Shown here: positions 62,253 to 64,000 of the stretch, piece by piece
Layout: the number at the start of each line of letters is the position of its first letter
Numbering within the stretch: position 1 is the stretch's first letter
Source of the DNA: Rhizobium sp. Root1203
GTDB taxonomy: Bacteria > Pseudomonadota > Alphaproteobacteria > Rhizobiales > Rhizobiaceae
Length of the DNA stretch: 64,000 bases
Direction of reading: 5' to 3'
Assembly: GCF_001424945.1 (NCBI RefSeq)
Contig: NZ_LMCW01000008.1
Span: 3,867-67,866, forward strand
The notes under the pieces: generated by a model
What the model saw: the letters and a program-made list of their open reading frames with translations, nothing else
What the model was told of the DNA's origin: nothing
Databases searched by the model: none
Position numbers and translations under genes: made by a program

Positions 62253-63497
62253 ATGTCTCAACGAGCAGGTAGCGCCGATCTTCCTCTTCACGGAGGACGG
62301 GTGCCGCATTGGCTCGGCGATCGGATGACCCGTCTCGGGGCGTTGATCACTGAGGCGATCGTTCACCATTATGGCCGTGATGAGTTCCTGCGCAGGCTCG
62401 CCCACCCGTTCTGGTTCCAGTCCTTTGGCGCGGTCATGGGCATGGACTGGCATTCCTCGGGCATCACGACCAGCGTTCTTGGAGCGCTGAAGCGCGGCCT
62501 GAAGCCACGTGCTGGTGAACTCGGTCTCCATGTGTGCGGTGGGCGCGGCGCGCATTCGCGCAAGACGCCGCAGGAACTCGTGTCGATCGGCGAGCGTGTC
62601 GGTCTCGATGGTGAGGGACTTGCGACCGCAAGCCGCCTCGTTGCCAAGGTCGACAGTGCGGCTCTTCAGGACGGCTTCGATCTCTATCTTCACGGGTTCA
62701 TCGTTGCCGATGATGGCCATTGGGTTGTCGTGCAACAGGGAATGAATGGGGATAAGCGGCAGGCCCGACGCTATCATTGGCTTTCCGAAGGTCTGGAGAG
62801 CTTCGTCAACTCGCCACATGCGGCAATCGAGGGCCGGACTCAGGGCGAGATCGTCAATCTTGCCGACAAACGTGCCGAGCGGTCGCGGCGTGGGCAGCTC
62901 GATCTCCTGGCAACGCTAGCTCCAGACAGGATCATCCGCGAGGCCTCGGCGTTGCTTCGCGTCGAGCAGCCGGCGCCTGAAGCCGCCGAACAGCCAATGT
63001 TGCCGCATCTGATCATGCCGGCGCATCACGATGTCTGGGAGAGCGACGTCAATATGCGCCGTTTGCATGGAAATCTGGCAGCGGCAGCCGACCGCGGCCC
63101 GGCAGATTTCGAAGAGTTGCTGCTTGTTCCAGGCGTCGGGGCTCGCACGGTCAGGGCGCTTGCGATGGTGGCGGAAGTGGTACACGGCGCGCCGTGCCGT
63201 TTTTCCGACCCGGCGCGGTTCTCGATCGCTCATGGCGGCAAGGACCGCCATCCATTTCCGGTTCCGCTCAAGGTCTATGACGAGACGATCAACGTGATGA
63301 AATCGGCGGTGCAGAAGGGCCGGCTCGGCCGGGAAGAGGAATTGCAGGCGTTACGCCGGCTGGACGAGCAATCGAGGCAGATGGAACGCTATGCCACCGG
63401 ACCAGATCTCAAGGAAATTGTCGCCGGTGAATTTCGGCAATCCGCCGATTTCGGCGGCAGGAGCGTGTTCGGATGGGAACGGGGCGGGAACTCTTAA
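62253..63497 (+). CDS. DUF763 family protein
   Basis: The 414-residue protein matches DUF763: it starts RAGSADLPLHGGRVPHWL, has YGRDEFLRRLAHPFWFQSFG, a GLHVCGGRGAHSRKTP segment and the helix-hairpin-helix-like EELLLVPGVGARTVRALAMV near residue 290. The family is shared by archaea and some bacteria; HhH content suggests nucleic acid binding, and its role is unknown. GAAGGA precedes the ATG at 62253, which is preferred over the frame from 62085. It follows the two small coupled genes after 247 bases. Confidence 0.9.
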   Translation: MSQRAGSADLPLHGGRVPHWLGDRMTRLGALITEAIVHHYGRDEFLRRLAHPFWFQSFGAVMGMDWHSSGITTSVLGALKRGLKPRAGELGLHVCGGRGAHSRKTPQELVSIGERVGLDGEGLATASRLVAKVDSAALQDGFDLYLHGFIVADDGHWVVVQQGMNGDKRQARRYHWLSEGLESFVNSPHAAIEGRTQGEIVNLADKRAERSRRGQLDLLATLAPDRIIREASALLRVEQPAPEAAEQPMLPHLIMPAHHDVWESDVNMRRLHGNLAAAADRGPADFEELLLVPGVGARTVRALAMVAEVVHGAPCRFSDPARFSIAHGGKDRHPFPVPLKVYDETINVMKSAVQKGRLGREEELQALRRLDEQSRQMERYATGPDLKEIVAGEFRQSADFGGRSVFGWERGGNS

Positions 63498-63888
63498 ACG
63501 AGCATGTATGAGATCATGCATGTACGGCTGCTTTTGAGGCGAAAACGAGCATTTTTGCTAGCGCCATGTCGCAGATGAGCCACCAGCGGCGCGACCAGTA
63601 TTCCTAGTGGAGTTCGGCCGCCTCACGCGCGAGGATGGGGTTGACGACTTCCAAGCGAACACGATGTGGCACAAATGGTTAAGCGAGAATTGAACCAAAT
63701 GGGTGGTTCCCCCCCTTGGCGAGAACGCCGCGCCAAATCGAAGGCCCTCCGCGAAACAAACGAGGACAGACACCTCTCTCGAGAGTCGTTTAATCCTCGC
63801 GCTCGCAACGCAGTTTTTAGCATTGCATACGAAAGTGCGTCTGCGGCTCGTACGATGGAAAAACCGACCGTCAGAGCTTAAGCGCTGA
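63498..63888. other. Intergenic region, nothing recognised
   Basis: Overlapping short frames on both strands have no motif or ribosome binding site. No terminator with a T-tract was seen after the DUF763 gene. Confidence 0.35.
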
Positions 63889-64000
63889 CTACAGGATCGG
63901 TGCTTGCGCCGATGAGCCAAGGATGGTGGCCTCCGGCGCGTATGCGGAACTAATGCGCTCGACAATGGTTTCCATCATGGATCGTGTCGAGCGGATCCCC
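63889..64000 (-). CDS. Possible C-terminal fragment of a gene that enters from the right
   Basis: On the minus strand a frame open from the window edge reads RSTRSMMETIVERISSAYAP and ends ILGSSAQAPIL at a TAG (63889-63891). The helical, protein-like composition suggests a real C-terminus, but about 36 residues are too few to name a family. Confidence 0.3.
   Translation of the reverse strand, partial: GIRSTRSMMETIVERISSAYAPEATILGSSAQAPIL

Overview
The window looks like a piece of a large accessory replicon (a repABC-type megaplasmid or chromid) of a Rhizobiaceae bacterium such as Rhizobium, Sinorhizobium or Agrobacterium. It opens inside a Ti-type conjugation operon (end of traC, then traD and traG). 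After that come gene families typical of rhizobial accessory replicons: DUF736, a WGR protein, a bacterial CDC48, SOS-associated peptidase, DUF763, DUF6894 and LigD. No rRNA, tRNA, CRISPR array, intact insertion sequence or replication origin was recognised. Assignments come from reading translated sequence and motifs; no database search was possible.

Layout. 0-2.3 kb: transfer genes. 2.5-6.2 kb: WGR protein, DUF736 and a two-ring CDC48 ATPase. 6.5-16 kb: a redox and hydrolase block with four regulators (frameshifted GlxA-type, MocR, LysR, plus local operators), three paralogous HD hydrolases (one exported), a quinone-reductase-like enzyme, an exported cupin, an SDR and an NADP-binding protein. 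16.8-22.8 kb: signalling, with a KaiC-like ATPase coupled to an HWE-type kinase, a GGDEF-EAL protein and a methyltransferase. 23-32.4 kb: DNA repair and stress, with LigD, small stress proteins, a YciF-like ferritin-fold protein and a large KatE catalase. 33-42.7 kb: a TetR/aldo-keto reductase pair, an SRAP peptidase, a decayed alcohol dehydrogenase, an RsbQ-like hydrolase joined to a PAS kinase, and a PHB-depolymerase-type esterase. 43-49 kb: many short, mostly membrane or exported genes separated by dispersed GC-rich repeats. 49-63.5 kb: an MscS-CNBD channel, YflT-like stress proteins, a CHASE4-GGDEF-EAL protein, a NarX/NarL-like two-component system flanked by Gly/Asn-rich exported proteins, and DUF763.

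Two regulatory patterns tie the right two thirds together. First, eight intergenic sites fit the alphaproteobacterial EcfG (RpoE2) general-stress promoter, GGAAC-N17/18-GTT, and each sits just upstream of a supported gene. Second, five copies of a GACTnnGGTCnGA motif lie only in the two intergenic regions on either side of the NarX/NarL-like pair. This suggests a self-contained envelope regulon (57.4-61.5 kb) in which EcfG supplies the promoters and the local response regulator tunes them. That cluster is the best candidate here for an undescribed system.

Signs of decay are a one-base frameshift in the GlxA-type regulator, a truncated and frameshifted alcohol dehydrogenase, a WGR gene apparently missing its first strand, and several 300-800 base stretches with no supportable gene.
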